Below, piece after piece: positions 49,801-58,999 of a stretch of 64,000 nucleotides of DNA. The notes beneath the pieces were generated by a model. That model had not been told where the DNA came from, ran no database searches, and worked only from the letters and a program-made list of their open reading frames with translations. Source of the stretch: Xestospongia muta (taxonomy: Eukaryota; Porifera; Demospongiae; Haplosclerida; Petrosiidae); contig OY848917.1 in assembly GCA_963693285.1 (NCBI GenBank), positions 34,731,245 through 34,795,244 of the forward strand, given 5' to 3'. Within the stretch, counting starts at the first letter, position 1. Each line of letters starts with the position of its first letter. Both the position numbers and the translations under genes were made by a program.

Positions 49801-50231
49801 TATAATAAATATTATGGTACTTTGACTACTTTATTAATTAATTTATACATCAATTAATTATTATAAAGAAGGATTTGTATAATCTGAATTATCATTTTCT
49901 ACCTTGATACAACTATGTCATATGTTTTAAAATCAATACATGTAATTGTAATAACATTTTAACATTTTATTACTATTTCTCTTTTTATGTGTAAAATCAA
50001 CAAAACTGTAGAATATTAATTCTATTCTTTCTCTCTTAGAGTGGAAATACACCACTTCATGATGCTTGTTCTGGAGGTTCAGTAGATGTTATAAAATTTC
50101 TCTTATTATCTGGACAAGTCAATCCGATGTCTATGAATAATTGTGACCAAGCACCAATGGAACTTGTTCCTCAAAGTCACAAGAATCGTTTTGAAATTTT
50201 AAAAATGTTTGAGCCATTTCAGCAAAGTTAG
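34946..50231 (+). CDS. Gene 2: ankyrin-repeat protein, complete
   Basis: Start exon 34946-34966 (MATNLEL), then 36553-36648, and 99-base phase-0 ankyrin exons at 37520, 38271, 38684, 40671, 41395, 42617, 43842, 45063, 46243, 46967 and 48190, then terminal exon 50040-50231. All junctions are phase 0; the product is about 465 aa, almost entirely ankyrin repeats, with no Death domain, signal peptide or membrane segment. Dead exons at 36084, 38034, 38498, 39162 and 49371 lie between and must be skipped or they end translation. A TATA box precedes the start. It is a local paralogue of gene 1, sharing exon types and intron sequence, and is probably a cytosolic binding or scaffold protein; the ligand is unknown. 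Confidence 0.8.
35305..35543. mobile_element. MITE with about 40-base inverted ends
   Basis: Left end ATGTGACCTGACTTGCGAAA, right end the near complement (TTTGCAAATCAGCTCACAT), with about 33 of 40 positions matching by eye. A second inner inverted pair (GTTACTAAATT and AATTTAGTAAC) lets the whole element fold back. Flanks are TA-rich, so the target duplication cannot be fixed. No coding. In gene 2 intron 1. Confidence 0.75.
36084..36191 (+). pseudogene. Gene 2 ankyrin exon with in-frame stop
   Basis: Acceptor CCTTGTAG then KNFGITPLPLAAYKGHYDS. In phase 0 a TAG follows EQ; shifting one base there recovers VDANIKRINQ, so a small indel broke it. Inclusion would give a 33-residue product. Confidence 0.65.
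36553..36648 (+). CDS. Gene 2 exon, first half-repeat
   Basis: 32 codons, TVSLCSAAINGRLNEIKSAI, ending CLNAVNI; donor GTAAGT. Typical N-terminal capping ankyrin (AA..G.L.EI) leading into exon 37520. Confidence 0.8.
37060..37290. other. Intron sequence, possible diverged transposon end
   Basis: Two segments with AATGGATATTACCAATAGTGG and ATAATGGACACTATTTGGAG resemble each other in the direct orientation. No clear terminal inverted repeats, so left unassigned. Confidence 0.2.
37520..37618 (+). CDS. Gene 2 ankyrin exon, N-terminal type
   Basis: YGRTMLHYAAENGQIDIIN, ending PNIQDE; donor GTAAGT. Equivalent of gene 1 exon 2518. Confidence 0.85.
37784..37846 (+). repeat. TA/TG microsatellite
   Basis: Run of TA dinucleotides interrupted by GC, ending in four TATG units, in a gene 2 intron. 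Confidence 0.9.
38034..38132 (+). pseudogene. Gene 2 ankyrin exon with stop codon
   Basis: 99 bases with TTTAG acceptor but a TAA at codon 19 (CAA in paralogues, a C to T change) and the weak donor GTTATT. Confidence 0.8.
38271..38369 (+). CDS. Gene 2 ankyrin exon (LDVALQEGYGE)
   Basis: DRHTPLDVALQEGYGEIVE, ending TYLTNE; donor GTAAGT. Related to gene 1 exon 13143. Confidence 0.83.
38498..38520 (+). pseudogene. Truncated ankyrin exon
   Basis: Acceptor ATTTAG and the first 23 bases (AATGGCATAACTCC...) are present, then intron sequence; the rest and the donor are deleted. Confidence 0.65.
38684..38782 (+). CDS. Gene 2 ankyrin exon (DCKIPLYKACYKGHYK)
   Basis: Open, donor GTCAGT. Starts with Asp-Cys like exons 41395 and 46967. 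Confidence 0.83.
39162..39189 (+). pseudogene. Truncated ankyrin exon
   Basis: First 28 bases after an ATTTAG acceptor, ending at ACATAGCAT, then joined to intronic sequence also seen near 15742 (GATGATAATAACATTC). Confidence 0.65.
40671..40769 (+). CDS. Gene 2 ankyrin exon A1
   Basis: DDQTPLYVASEKGDSEVVE, ending TDLPNK; donor GTAAGT. Confidence 0.85.
41395..41493 (+). CDS. Gene 2 ankyrin exon B1
   Basis: DCKTPLYIAFYKGHYKVVQ, ending VDVQDN; the last codon is AAC instead of the usual AAG before GTCAGT. Confidence 0.83.
42617..42715 (+). CDS. Gene 2 ankyrin exon C1
   Basis: NGQTALHVAAENNHKDIAL, then LILRGCSVDVINN; donor GTGAGT. Confidence 0.85.
43842..43940 (+). CDS. Gene 2 ankyrin exon C2
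   Basis: Copy of C1 with FLIERGCSVDVIDN. Confidence 0.85.
45063..45161 (+). CDS. Gene 2 ankyrin exon C3
   Basis: Copy with HKDTALLLIERGCSVDVKDN (Ile to Thr in the second helix). Confidence 0.85.
46243..46341 (+). CDS. Gene 2 ankyrin exon A2
   Basis: Differs from A1 by a single Lys to Asn change (ASENGDSE). Confidence 0.85.
46967..47065 (+). CDS. Gene 2 ankyrin exon B2
   Basis: DCKTPLCIACYKGHYKVVQ, ending VDVQDN. Confidence 0.83.
48190..48288 (+). CDS. Gene 2 ankyrin exon C4
   Basis: HKDITLLLIERGCSIDVKDN; donor GTGAGT. Confidence 0.85.
49371..49389 (+). pseudogene. Truncated ankyrin exon A3
   Basis: GATGATCAGACTCCTCTCTA is joined directly to ACATTTTATCATAG, a segment normally about 1 kb further on in the C-unit intron. 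CTA occurs at both sides of the junction, consistent with a deletion at short homology. Confidence 0.8.
50040..50231 (+). CDS. Gene 2 terminal exon
   Basis: After a pyrimidine-rich acceptor (CTCTCTTAG): SGNTPLHDACSGGSVDVIK, a last ankyrin repeat, then a C-terminal cap NNCDQAPMELVPQ and ILKMFEPFQQS with TAG. Layout matches the last exons of gene 3 (HDAC, then a second half-repeat). Confidence 0.85.
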   Translation, partial: SGNTPLHDACSGGSVDVIKFLLLSGQVNPMSMNNCDQAPMELVPQSHKNRFEILKMFEPFQQS

Positions 50232-50536
50232 GCTGACTTCCACTGCGTAAATGCTAAAGTATAAGCTATCTTTATACATAGTTATCAGAACCTTATTCTT
50301 TAGGAATAAGCTTGTTTATATCAGTAATATAATAAGAGTTTATAACACTCTATAGATGCATTATAAGAACCTCTGTTCTAAGCTATTTTATATATCTGAA
50401 ATAAGGTGTACTTATAACTGTATTTTATCATTGTTATAACTATTTTATATATCATAGCTTATTTTGAGGATTGCCAATTTGGGGGAGATATTTTCACAAA
50501 AAGGAAATGCAACACAAATGCACTATAATAATAATG

Positions 50537-50668
50537 TCAATCAGAAATAAACAAATATTCAGAATCACTGTCCTCTTCTCTTTCTACTGTTGCTGTATTA
50601 GGATTTGGTACTGATGCAACAACTGATTCACCATCACTATTATCTTTATTTAGTCTACCTTTAAGCAT
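50537..50668 (-). pseudogene. Acidic C-terminal reading frame and possible zinc-finger remnant
   Basis: A 43-codon minus-strand frame (MLKGRLNKDN...) ends in an acidic tail EREEDSDSEYLFISD. Just upstream, one base out of frame (50670-50760), lies KKCEKGFFTHMIHKR, which resembles half of a C2H2 zinc finger. The two are probably pieces of one decayed gene. Family not identified. Confidence 0.35.
50546..50551 (+). terminator. Possible polyadenylation signal of gene 2
   Basis: AATAAA about 315 bases after the gene 2 stop; no closer AATAAA was seen. Confidence 0.3.
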
Positions 50669-51357
50669 TCACAGCTTTGCATTTTATGGAATTGTCTTTT
50701 GAACTGAGGACCCTATTTCTCTTGTGAATCATGTGTGTGAAGAATCCTTTTTCACATTTCTTTCATCATGTTTTTCCATGAATGAGTTAAATCAATCAGA
50801 CCGATAATGAGGTTGATGGTGAACATATTTTTCTCCTCTTTCTTCTTTGTCAGACATTATGTCTGGTGTTACAGACTCCTAAAGTGTTATTTCATTACCT
50901 TGATGAACAAATATTGCCTGTCAATCAAATGTCTACATTATTGACATAAGCGTTGTGGTATATATTGTATACAAAATATACCTGCTGCTTTCTTGATCTC
51001 AGTTGTTTTTACTTTTGACTGGGGTCACCAAATGTTTGGGGTATTCACTTATAGTTCTTTTATAAGTCTTACAACCTTCTACAAAGATATAAAGATTTAA
51101 ACAAAATAAACTCATCACATACTTCATATAACTTCTTCAGGATAACAATCTCCAACTGCAGAAATAATCATGCTCACAACTTTAGTATTATGACTTCAAT
51201 ATATTCTGTGTATAAGAGTATTACATAAATGTTACTACGAAAACCTTACAGTTCATTTGTCTTGAATTGTTTCTCTTTATCCATTGCATTATGCACTGCT
51301 TATCATTCTTTGGAACATAGCATGATCATAAGTTACTAATGTGTGTGTGAGCAGTAC

Positions 51358-51716
51358 TTGTAAGACAAGGGGTGTAGTTCTTCTGCATTTACCGATACTG
51401 CTAGAAGTTACAGAAGTGCTTGAGGATGCTGTCAAAGATCTAATATCGATATCATCTTCTAGTGTTTTCTGTCGAGTCTCTAAAGAATCCAGTTGATTGT
51501 AAATACAGTCAATTTTGGTACAAACACTACCAAGTTTTGACTCCATACATTGTTGAAAAGATTAAAGTATGCTGGTCAATGTCTGTATGTCATTATGACT
51601 TGTAACATGACCATCATTTGTAACTTGACCATCATTTTTTCCAGTATGGCAAAGAGAAGTAGATCTATTTCCAGTCGGGAGAGATTGCAGGGAGCCAGTA
51701 CTGTGATGGCGACACT
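51358..51716 (-). pseudogene. Damaged exon with coiled-coil-like segment
   Basis: Minus-strand frame from an acceptor TTTTTGTAG. It contains near-repeats DGQVTNDGHVTSHND, then an in-frame TAA at 51562-51564, then LGSVCTKIDCIYNQLDSLET with heptad-like spacing, a Ser-rich stretch and RRTTPLVLQ before a weak donor GTACTG. Possibly a downstream exon of the PHD-finger gene. No family assigned. Confidence 0.35.
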
Positions 51717-52039
51717 CTACAAAAATATCAGCTTAATTTGACCAACAGTACCACTAGAAATGAAAGTACCTTTGTTTAGGGAATTCACCTAGTTGTATGT
51801 GATTGTGAGAATCAGTGAGTTCAGATGACAAAGGCTGATATCACGACCTATAGTGTGTATATATAACATAATTGAGTGTTGTTGTACAACAATGAACCTT
51901 ATAGGACAAACATTTCATTTTCCTGACAGTCACTTAGTCAGTATACTTAGATGAGAATAAAAAATCAAGCTAGCAATTGTGGCTGACACAACAGAAGACT
52001 TTTTACTGATTACAAAATATCTTAACTTCCATTTGATAC

Positions 52040-52089
52040 TTCATTACAGAATGCTACTGTATTATACAGTAGAAGCATTCTGTAATGAA
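52040..52089. repeat. Near-perfect hairpin
   Basis: Arms 52040-52062 and 52064-52089 pair over 23 bases with a one-base loop and a three-base bulge (GAA at 52072-52074). Outer stem TTCATTACAGAATGC. Confidence 0.9.
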
Positions 52090-52192
52090 ATACACCTGTA
52101 CTATATATCACAGTTAGGGTGATCACGATGTTCTTACGTTTTATAGTAAGGCATGTACCGTCATATATTATAATATATAGTATACTTTGTAC

Positions 52193-52335
52193 CTAGATGA
52201 ACTGTAAGAACTTGATGAAGTGGCTCCGAAGGTAGTCTTTGCCTTCCAAACTGAAGAGCTCTCCTTGCATCTGTTAATGTAGATGAAACTGTAGTTGAAG
52301 CAGTGTCCTTTGATGCTCCTTTTCTTCAGAAGCGG
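52193..52335 (-). pseudogene. Possible damaged exon
   Basis: Flanked on the minus strand by acceptor GTCTTTAG and donor GTACAA. The most protein-like reading (TDARRALQFGRQRLPSEPLH) needs a one-base shift near the exon start. Another frame is open throughout but has odd composition. Confidence 0.3.
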
Positions 52336-52429
52336 CTAAAGACAGGAATGAGTATATTATATATTCATAGCAACTTAAAATAAACAATGGGCGGAGTAAC
52401 AATTAATAATTACACGTTATCTAGTGTAG

Positions 52430-53154
52430 TCATTCTTCTATTTTAACTGACTTTATTTTAATGCAATTCGAGCAGATCCATCCAGCAGTTGGTGTGTTTT
52501 CAATATTTACACATGTCCTACAAAATAGAAGGTAAACTACTGACATATTATATGTTAATCTTGGTCTGTATATTATTGTTGTCATTTCTGGTATATATAA
52601 TATACATTTAATATGCTTACCAGTGAAACCATTTACAGCAGTCATCACATTCTATCATGTCTCTGTGTGTTGTAGATAATTGGCAATGAGAGCACAGGAG
52701 GTTTACTGTTACAATGTGGCTGCCAAAGTAACTTATGAAAAGGTGTTTCAGGTGTAAATCGTTAGGATTGTCAAGTAGATTTATAGGCGAAGATGATTTG
52801 TCTCGTTTAATAATTTTTATAACCTGAGGTGGTATTGGACTTGGAATAGGCTTATAATTTTTAAACCTACTAACCCAACATTGATGATTTTTTCTGTCAT
52901 TCATAGATAATTTAGAGAGTTCCTCCTCAGAAGGTTCAGTGTTCCACTGATAAGTAAAATCCCAATTTTTGCCTATCCTTCTAAGCCTTCTCATCTTTAC
53001 CAAAGAGGACAGACAATCTTTAAAATATTTGAAGTTATTTGAAGTATTACCTCTGATAAGGTTATAATAAAATGTAATTCCATTTTCATTTTTGATAGTA
53101 AATGTTTTGTTATCATCGATATAAGCAACCATTGCTTTGGCATAAGGATCAGAG
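52430..53154 (-). CDS. PHD-finger gene, 3' part, probably degraded
   Basis: Two exons: 52621-53154 (upstream boundary unclear) and 52430-52517, separated by a 103-base intron (donor GTAAGC, acceptor TTTGTAG). Spliced, they complete a PHD finger: CSHC, then CDDCCKWFHWTC, then WICSNC, the Cys4-His-Cys3 zinc ligands. The intron splits a Trp codon after the His. PHD fingers usually read histone tails in the nucleus. The upstream part (DFTYQWNTEPSEEELSKLSM) is unrecognised. Frame upstream of 53154 comes from an inserted MITE, and the exon further up carries a stop. The stop at 52430 may be the true end, or a GTCAGT donor just before it may be used. Confidence 0.6.
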
Positions 53155-53162
53155 CTATTCAG

Positions 53163-53639
53163 CAGGGTTGTTGTGATTACAGGATAAAAATAATGATTAT
53201 AATTACTGATTACTTTCACTGGATAGTAAAAGTAATGATTAAATTGCTGATTTTTTTTGAAGTAATGATTACAATTACAATTACTTTTCCCTTTGCTGCA
53301 TGTAGTCATGTCATTAGTTTCACACAGTGTGACTACAGTTGATACAGCTACATTCAGTGACAAATAACATGTAGTGTTCTCAGTCATGTGACTGCTTAAT
53401 GCACAATGCACAATTACACATTGCACAATATGTAAAGAATGTTAAACTCACATTTACACAATTGCTCTGATTTATTGTCCAGCAAAAAATGCTGACATAT
53501 TTGACACATTAAAATATAAGGCACTGAATTACTAATTGATTACAATTACTTAGTGTAATTACAATTACATTACAATTACTTTGAGATGCTGTAATCGTTA
53601 ATAATCATTACAATTACAATTACTGATCACAAAACCCTG
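53163..53639. mobile_element. hAT-type MITE, 477 bases
   Basis: Ends in CAGGGTTGTTGTGAT and, inverted, CAGGGTTTTGTGATCAG. Flanked by perfect 8-base duplications CTATTCAG at 53155-53162 and 53640-53647, the size typical of hAT elements. The interior is rich in AATTACAATTAC. No transposase. It extends the PHD exon's open frame artificially. Confidence 0.9.
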
Positions 53640-53692
53640 CTATTCAGTAAATCTAACATAAATCAAAATGAAACGTGACCTTTTTGAAGTAC

Positions 53693-53830
53693 CTGCCACC
53701 TCATTTTCTTCATTTACTTTTCTCTTTCTGTTCCAAATGACTCATTGGTAGTCTTTATTAATAAAATCCTGAGCCAATTTTGAAAGTGGCTGAATAACAA
53801 CTGAAGAAGCCTTTGCAGAGTTGAAATTCT
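53693..53830 (-). pseudogene. Upstream exon remnant of PHD-region gene
   Basis: Minus-strand frame with SAKASSVVIQPLSKLAQDF, then NKDYQ, a TGA, and a basic-acidic stretch VIWNRKRKVNEENEVAG before a possible donor GTACTT. The stop in an otherwise protein-like exon suggests the gene is dead or nonsense-mutated. Confidence 0.35.
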
Positions 53831-54015
53831 TGGTTGATTAAGGTTTAAGATTTGCTAATCCCTCACTAAGTTGGCGCCAAATGATCTGATATTACCGTTA
53901 TTTATGACTAGGAGACCAAACATTTTTTGATGACATATAACTTCATAGTGACCTAATTTGAATAATAATGGAGTTATCAACTGTCCAGAGGAGACAATAG
54001 GTCCTCTTCTTAACA

Positions 54016-54234
54016 ATGCCGTACAACCAAGCGACGGCGAAGATTAGCTTTTACCTTTACAAATTCACAACACTCTCACAACTGTTAGTAATGTTGGCAG
54101 CTGAATATATTAATAAGGAAACCAATTCCTATCATCAAAAACATTATATAAATGTATTATTTTATTTACGTGGATGGATGGAAGAAATGCTCTGTGTTCT
54201 TGAGATTTGTCGTAGAATTAATGTCTTCAGCTAG
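54016..54234 (+). other. Unassigned 72-codon frame
   Basis: Open frame starting MPYNQATAKIS in a slightly less AT-rich patch. No domain, signal peptide or splice context recognised; could be chance or an exon fragment. The surrounding 53840-54780 holds nothing else I recognise. Confidence 0.15.
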
Positions 54235-54779
54235 CTATAGTCAGCAAATGGAGTCTTACTCATCATCATCATGATGTCAACATTTCTGATACAATGCGTT
54301 GTTAACATTGTTGTTTATAGTATGTTTGTAAATGGCAAAGTCTTTATTGTTATTTTGTCCTCAGAACCTGACTCTGTTTATTTATCACATTTGTTAATAG
54401 CTGTCATTTATGTCAGTCTTTGGAGAGTATTGTTAGGAGTCTATTTGGTGGAGAGTAAGTAACATATCCTGATGCTATCCTGCACATATTATTGATAACA
54501 AACAATGACCAATCCTTGGTACAAAATTTAGTAACCATGACACTATGAGTAGCAGTCGAATAACAAAACGTTTTTTGAATAACCAAAAAGTTTTTAGAAT
54601 AAGTACAATCTAAATATAATATTAGTGATAATAACATGTTTATCAAAAAATGTCAAGCCAATGTGGGTAAAATGTTGTTTGGTCTCTCCCTTGCTGAAAA
54701 TGGACCAATAACTCCTTCTCTCACTTGCCTTTTAGACTGTGCTGAATTTATTAGAATTTTAAAATTGTAATATATCACC

Positions 54780-57715
54780 CTTACTAATTATTACATTATA
54801 AAAGACATATTCAAATGATAAGCATCATAAATGTGGAAACAAAAGCATTAGAGAGAACAAAATGGCATAATTGCATTCAATAAACTAGGTTACATTAGAA
54901 TATATCACATTTATCGACTATTACATTGTAAAAGACATATTCATGTGATGAGTAATGACAGCATCATAAAGATGGAGACAAAAGCAATAGAGTGAACAAA
55001 ATGGAAAAAATTACATTTAATACACTAATAGTTTACAATACAATATATCACATTTACAAACTATTATATTGTAAAGGACATATTGGGATAATTACTAGTG
55101 ATAGCACCATAAATGTGAACAAAACGAAAAAATTGCATTCAATACACATAACATTTATATCACAATATATCACACTTACATCTTATTATAGTGTAAAGAA
55201 CACACTCAGATGACAAGTAATGACAACACCACAGATGTGAAAACAAAAGCATTAAAGTGAACAAAATGACAAAATTGCATTTAATACATTAAGAATTTAC
55301 ATTACAGTATATCACACTTACCGACTATTATATTGTAAAGTACAAATTTAGATGATGAGTAATGACAGCACCATAAATAACGAAACAAAATAATAATAGA
55401 GTGAACAAAATGACAAATTGTATTTGATACTTTAGGAATTAACATTACAAAGGACATATTCAGAAGATGATTAATGACAAAACCATGAATGACAAAACAA
55501 TAAAAAATGGAGTGAACAAAATGACAAGATTGCATTCAATACATTTAAAATATACATTACAATATATCAAACTTACCTACTATTATATTGTAAAGGACAC
55601 ATTAAGATGACAAGTAATAACAGGACATTAAAGGTGGAAATAAAAAATAGAATGAACAACATGACACAATTGTATTCAATAGACTTGGAATTTACATTAC
55701 AATATATCACATTTACAAACTATTATATATATTGTAAAGAACATATTCAGATGATCACTAATGATAGCACCATAAATTTGGTATCAAGAAACAATAGAGT
55801 TAACAAAATAACAAAATTACATTCAATACACTTAGAATATTTAAATTGCAATATATCACACTTACTGAATATTATACTGTGAAGGACTTTTTCAGATGAT
55901 GTGTAATGACAGCACCATAAATGTAAAAACAAAAGAAATAAAGTGAATAAAATGACAACATTACATTCAATACACTAGGTTACATTACAATATATCACAC
56001 TTACTGACTATTATATTGTAAAAGACACATTTAGATGATGGGTATTGACAGTACCATAAAAGTGGAAACAAAAGCAATAAAGTGAAAAAATGACAAAATT
56101 GCATTTAAAACACTTGGATTTATATTACAATATACCATACTTCCAGCTGTTATTATTCAATACACATAACATTTACATCACACTTACATCCTATTCTTGT
56201 GTAAAGAATACATTCAGATGACAAGTAATGACAGCACCATAAACATGTAAACAAGAGCAATAAAGTGAACAAAATGACAAAATTACATTCAATATATTAG
56301 GAATTTACATTACATTATATCACAGTTACCAACTATTATATTGTAAAAGACATATTCAGATGATGAGTAATGACAGCACCATAAATGTAAAAACAAAAGA
56401 AATAAAGTGAATAAAATGACAACATTACATTCAATACACTAGGTTACATTACAATATATCACACTTACTGACTATTATATTGTAAAAGACACATTTAGAT
56501 GATGGGTATTGACAGTACCATAAAAGTGGAAACAAAAGCAATAAAGTGAAAAAATGACAAAATTGCATTTAAAACACTTGGATTTATATTACAATATACC
56601 ATACTTCCAGCTGTTATTATTCAATACACATAACATTTACATCACACTTACATCCTATTCTTGTGTAAAGAATACATTCAGATGACAAGTAATGACAGCA
56701 CCATAAACATGTAAACAAGAGCAATAAAGTGAACAAAATGACAAAATTACATTCAATATATTAGGAATTTACATTACATTATATCACAGTTACCAACTAT
56801 TATATTGTAAAAGACATATTCAGATGATGAGTAATGACAGCACCATAAATGTAAAAACAAAAGAAATAAAGTGAATAAAATGACAACATTACATTCAATA
56901 CACTAGGTTACATTACAATATATCACACTTACTGACTATTATATTGTAAAAGACACATTTAGATGATGGGTATTGACAGTACCATAAAAGTGGAAACAAA
57001 AGCAATAAAGTGAAAAAATGACAAAATTGCATTTAAAACACTTGGATTTATATTACAATATACCATACTTCCAGCTGTTATTATTCGATACACATAACAT
57101 TTATATCACACTTACATCCTATTCTTGTGTAAAGAATACATTCAGATGACAAGTAATGACAGCACAATAAACATGTAAACAAGAGCAATAAAGTGAACAA
57201 AATGACAAAATTACATTCAATATATTAGGAATTTACATTACATTATATCACAGTTACCAACTATTATATTGTAAAAGACATATTCAGATGATGAGTAATG
57301 ACAGCACCATAAATGTGGAAACAAAAGCAATAAAGTGAACAAAATGACATAATTGCATTCAATACAGTTAGAATTTACATTATAATATATCACACATACC
57401 TGCTATTTTATTGTAAAGGACATATTCAGATGATGAGTAATGATAGCATTATAAATGTGGAAACAAAAAACAATAGAGTAAACAAAATGAAAAATTGCAT
57501 TTAAAACGCTTATATTTATATTATAATTTAATATACTAACCAGCTGTTATTGTAAAGGAGATATTGAGATGATGAGGAATGACAGCATCATAAACATGGA
57601 AACATAAGCAATAGAGTGAACAAAATGGACTAAATTACATTCAATACACTAAGTGTCTACATTGCAATATATCATACTTACAAATAATTATATTTTAAAA
57701 GGACATAATTCAAAG
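54780..57715 (+). repeat. Satellite array, about 140-base monomer
   Basis: Diverged monomers (marker GACAGCACCATAAATGTGGA) repeat about twenty times at roughly 110-185 base spacing, each with a CATTACAATATATCAC core. The many short frames inside are by-products of the repeat. Confidence 0.9.
55921..57312 (+). repeat. Higher-order repeat, 464-base period, three copies
   Basis: ATGTAAAAAC markers at 55921, 56385 and 56849, with the next unit at 57313, all exactly 464 apart. Each copy holds three different monomers and copies are nearly identical, much closer than neighbouring monomers. Confidence 0.92.
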
Positions 57716-57749
57716 TGAACACTTACCCATTACTAAAAGTAGAAGACTG

Positions 57750-58990
57750 CAAAGTGCTATACCAGTGATGTACCTGGAGTCTCAATCTACATGGATGGCA
57801 TCCTCATTACAAGAGTAGATGAAGGGGATCACTTCCACAATATTGATCCCAGTCTTAAGCTAGAGTTAACTCTTAAAAGATCTAAGTGTGTCTTTACATT
57901 ACCCACAGTGCAATGTTGGGGCATGCTATCAATGGAAATGGACTCCATCCCTCACGTGAATAAATCATAACCATAAAGTAAGTTCCAGTCACACAAAGTG
58001 TATCAAAACTAAAATTGTTTCTTGGACTAATTAACTGTTACAATAAAGTTTTACCTAACGTTTCCATTTTTTTTTCTCCCTCTACAGTTTCTTGAATAAA
58101 GGTACCTTTGGGACAATTATCAGCAGAACAGGAGAAAGCATTCAAAAAGAATGAAGAGATGTTTCAGTTGTCATCATTATTAGATCATTTAGATAAGAAA
58201 GAACTTATATTTTCTGCCAGTCAGTACTTGTGGTGTTCTTAGTTATATGTTTAAAGACAGTAGTTAGAAACCAATCACCTTCATCTCCTGTGGCCATCAT
58301 ATTTGGTGTCATAAAATGTCATGATATCTCCATAGAAGACACTTTAATGTTCATTTACATTAATGAACATTAAATACCAGTTGTATGTCCACAGGAACCA
58401 GTGATGGCCTTATCTCAAATTCACTGGTAGACAACCGTGTTAGAAACTTATCATTACACTATTCATCACTAACTAGGAACCAGTATATCTCATATATTTG
58501 TTGTACATTGTTATTAATGCCCATGTCATTTCAACCTCATCTAAAACAACTATTAACGAACTAGAAATCTTTGCAATACATGATATACCTGTATAAATTG
58601 TCTTAGATAATGGCTCTGGATTTACATTCCAATAATTCAATTATTTTGAACAAAAATAGAATCATTAATACTCTGACTTCATTGTAATGTATATCGTCCA
58701 ATGAGTTGTCTGAACATGCAATTCAAACTGTTAAACAGGACATTACTAAATTAGAATGTAGTATGTAAGTTAGGATTGATATTTTTCTCTCAAAATATCA
58801 TATCACACATCAGACAAGTATAGGTATCATACTCCATTTGATTTAGTAAGTCATGATTTAGCTCAAAACATGTTATGAAAGCATGAAAAAGTTTACTAAG
58901 GCTCACACATTTAAAATTTGGAGATAGATTATATGTTTGTCAATTTAGAAGACCACATAAATGAATGCCAGTCTGTTGTTGAGGTAACAT
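57750..58990 (+). pseudogene. Ty3/gypsy retrotransposon pol remnant
   Basis: In order on the plus strand, with stops and frame changes between them: a reverse transcriptase palm segment at about 57770-57960 with YMDG in place of the YxDD motif and KRSKCVFTLP; a thumb-like LFLGLINCYNKVLPNVS near 58010-58070; an RNase H start EQEKAFKK near 58120-58240; an integrase core segment with VLDNGSGFTF near 58600 and HAIQTVKQDI near 58720; and a post-integrase GDRLYVCQFRRPHK near 58920. The order is that of Ty3/gypsy elements. No LTR, primer-binding site or gag was found, so this is an old internal fragment. Confidence 0.8.
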
Positions 58991-58999
58991 GACCTTTAT

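Noticed and set aside
55607..55882. 91-codon frame in the satellite
   Set aside because: By-product of the repeat monomer; the frame is not kept between monomers.
54780..57715. CRISPR-like regular spacing
   Set aside because: Monomers are long and diverged without unique spacers between short identical repeats, and the DNA is eukaryotic.
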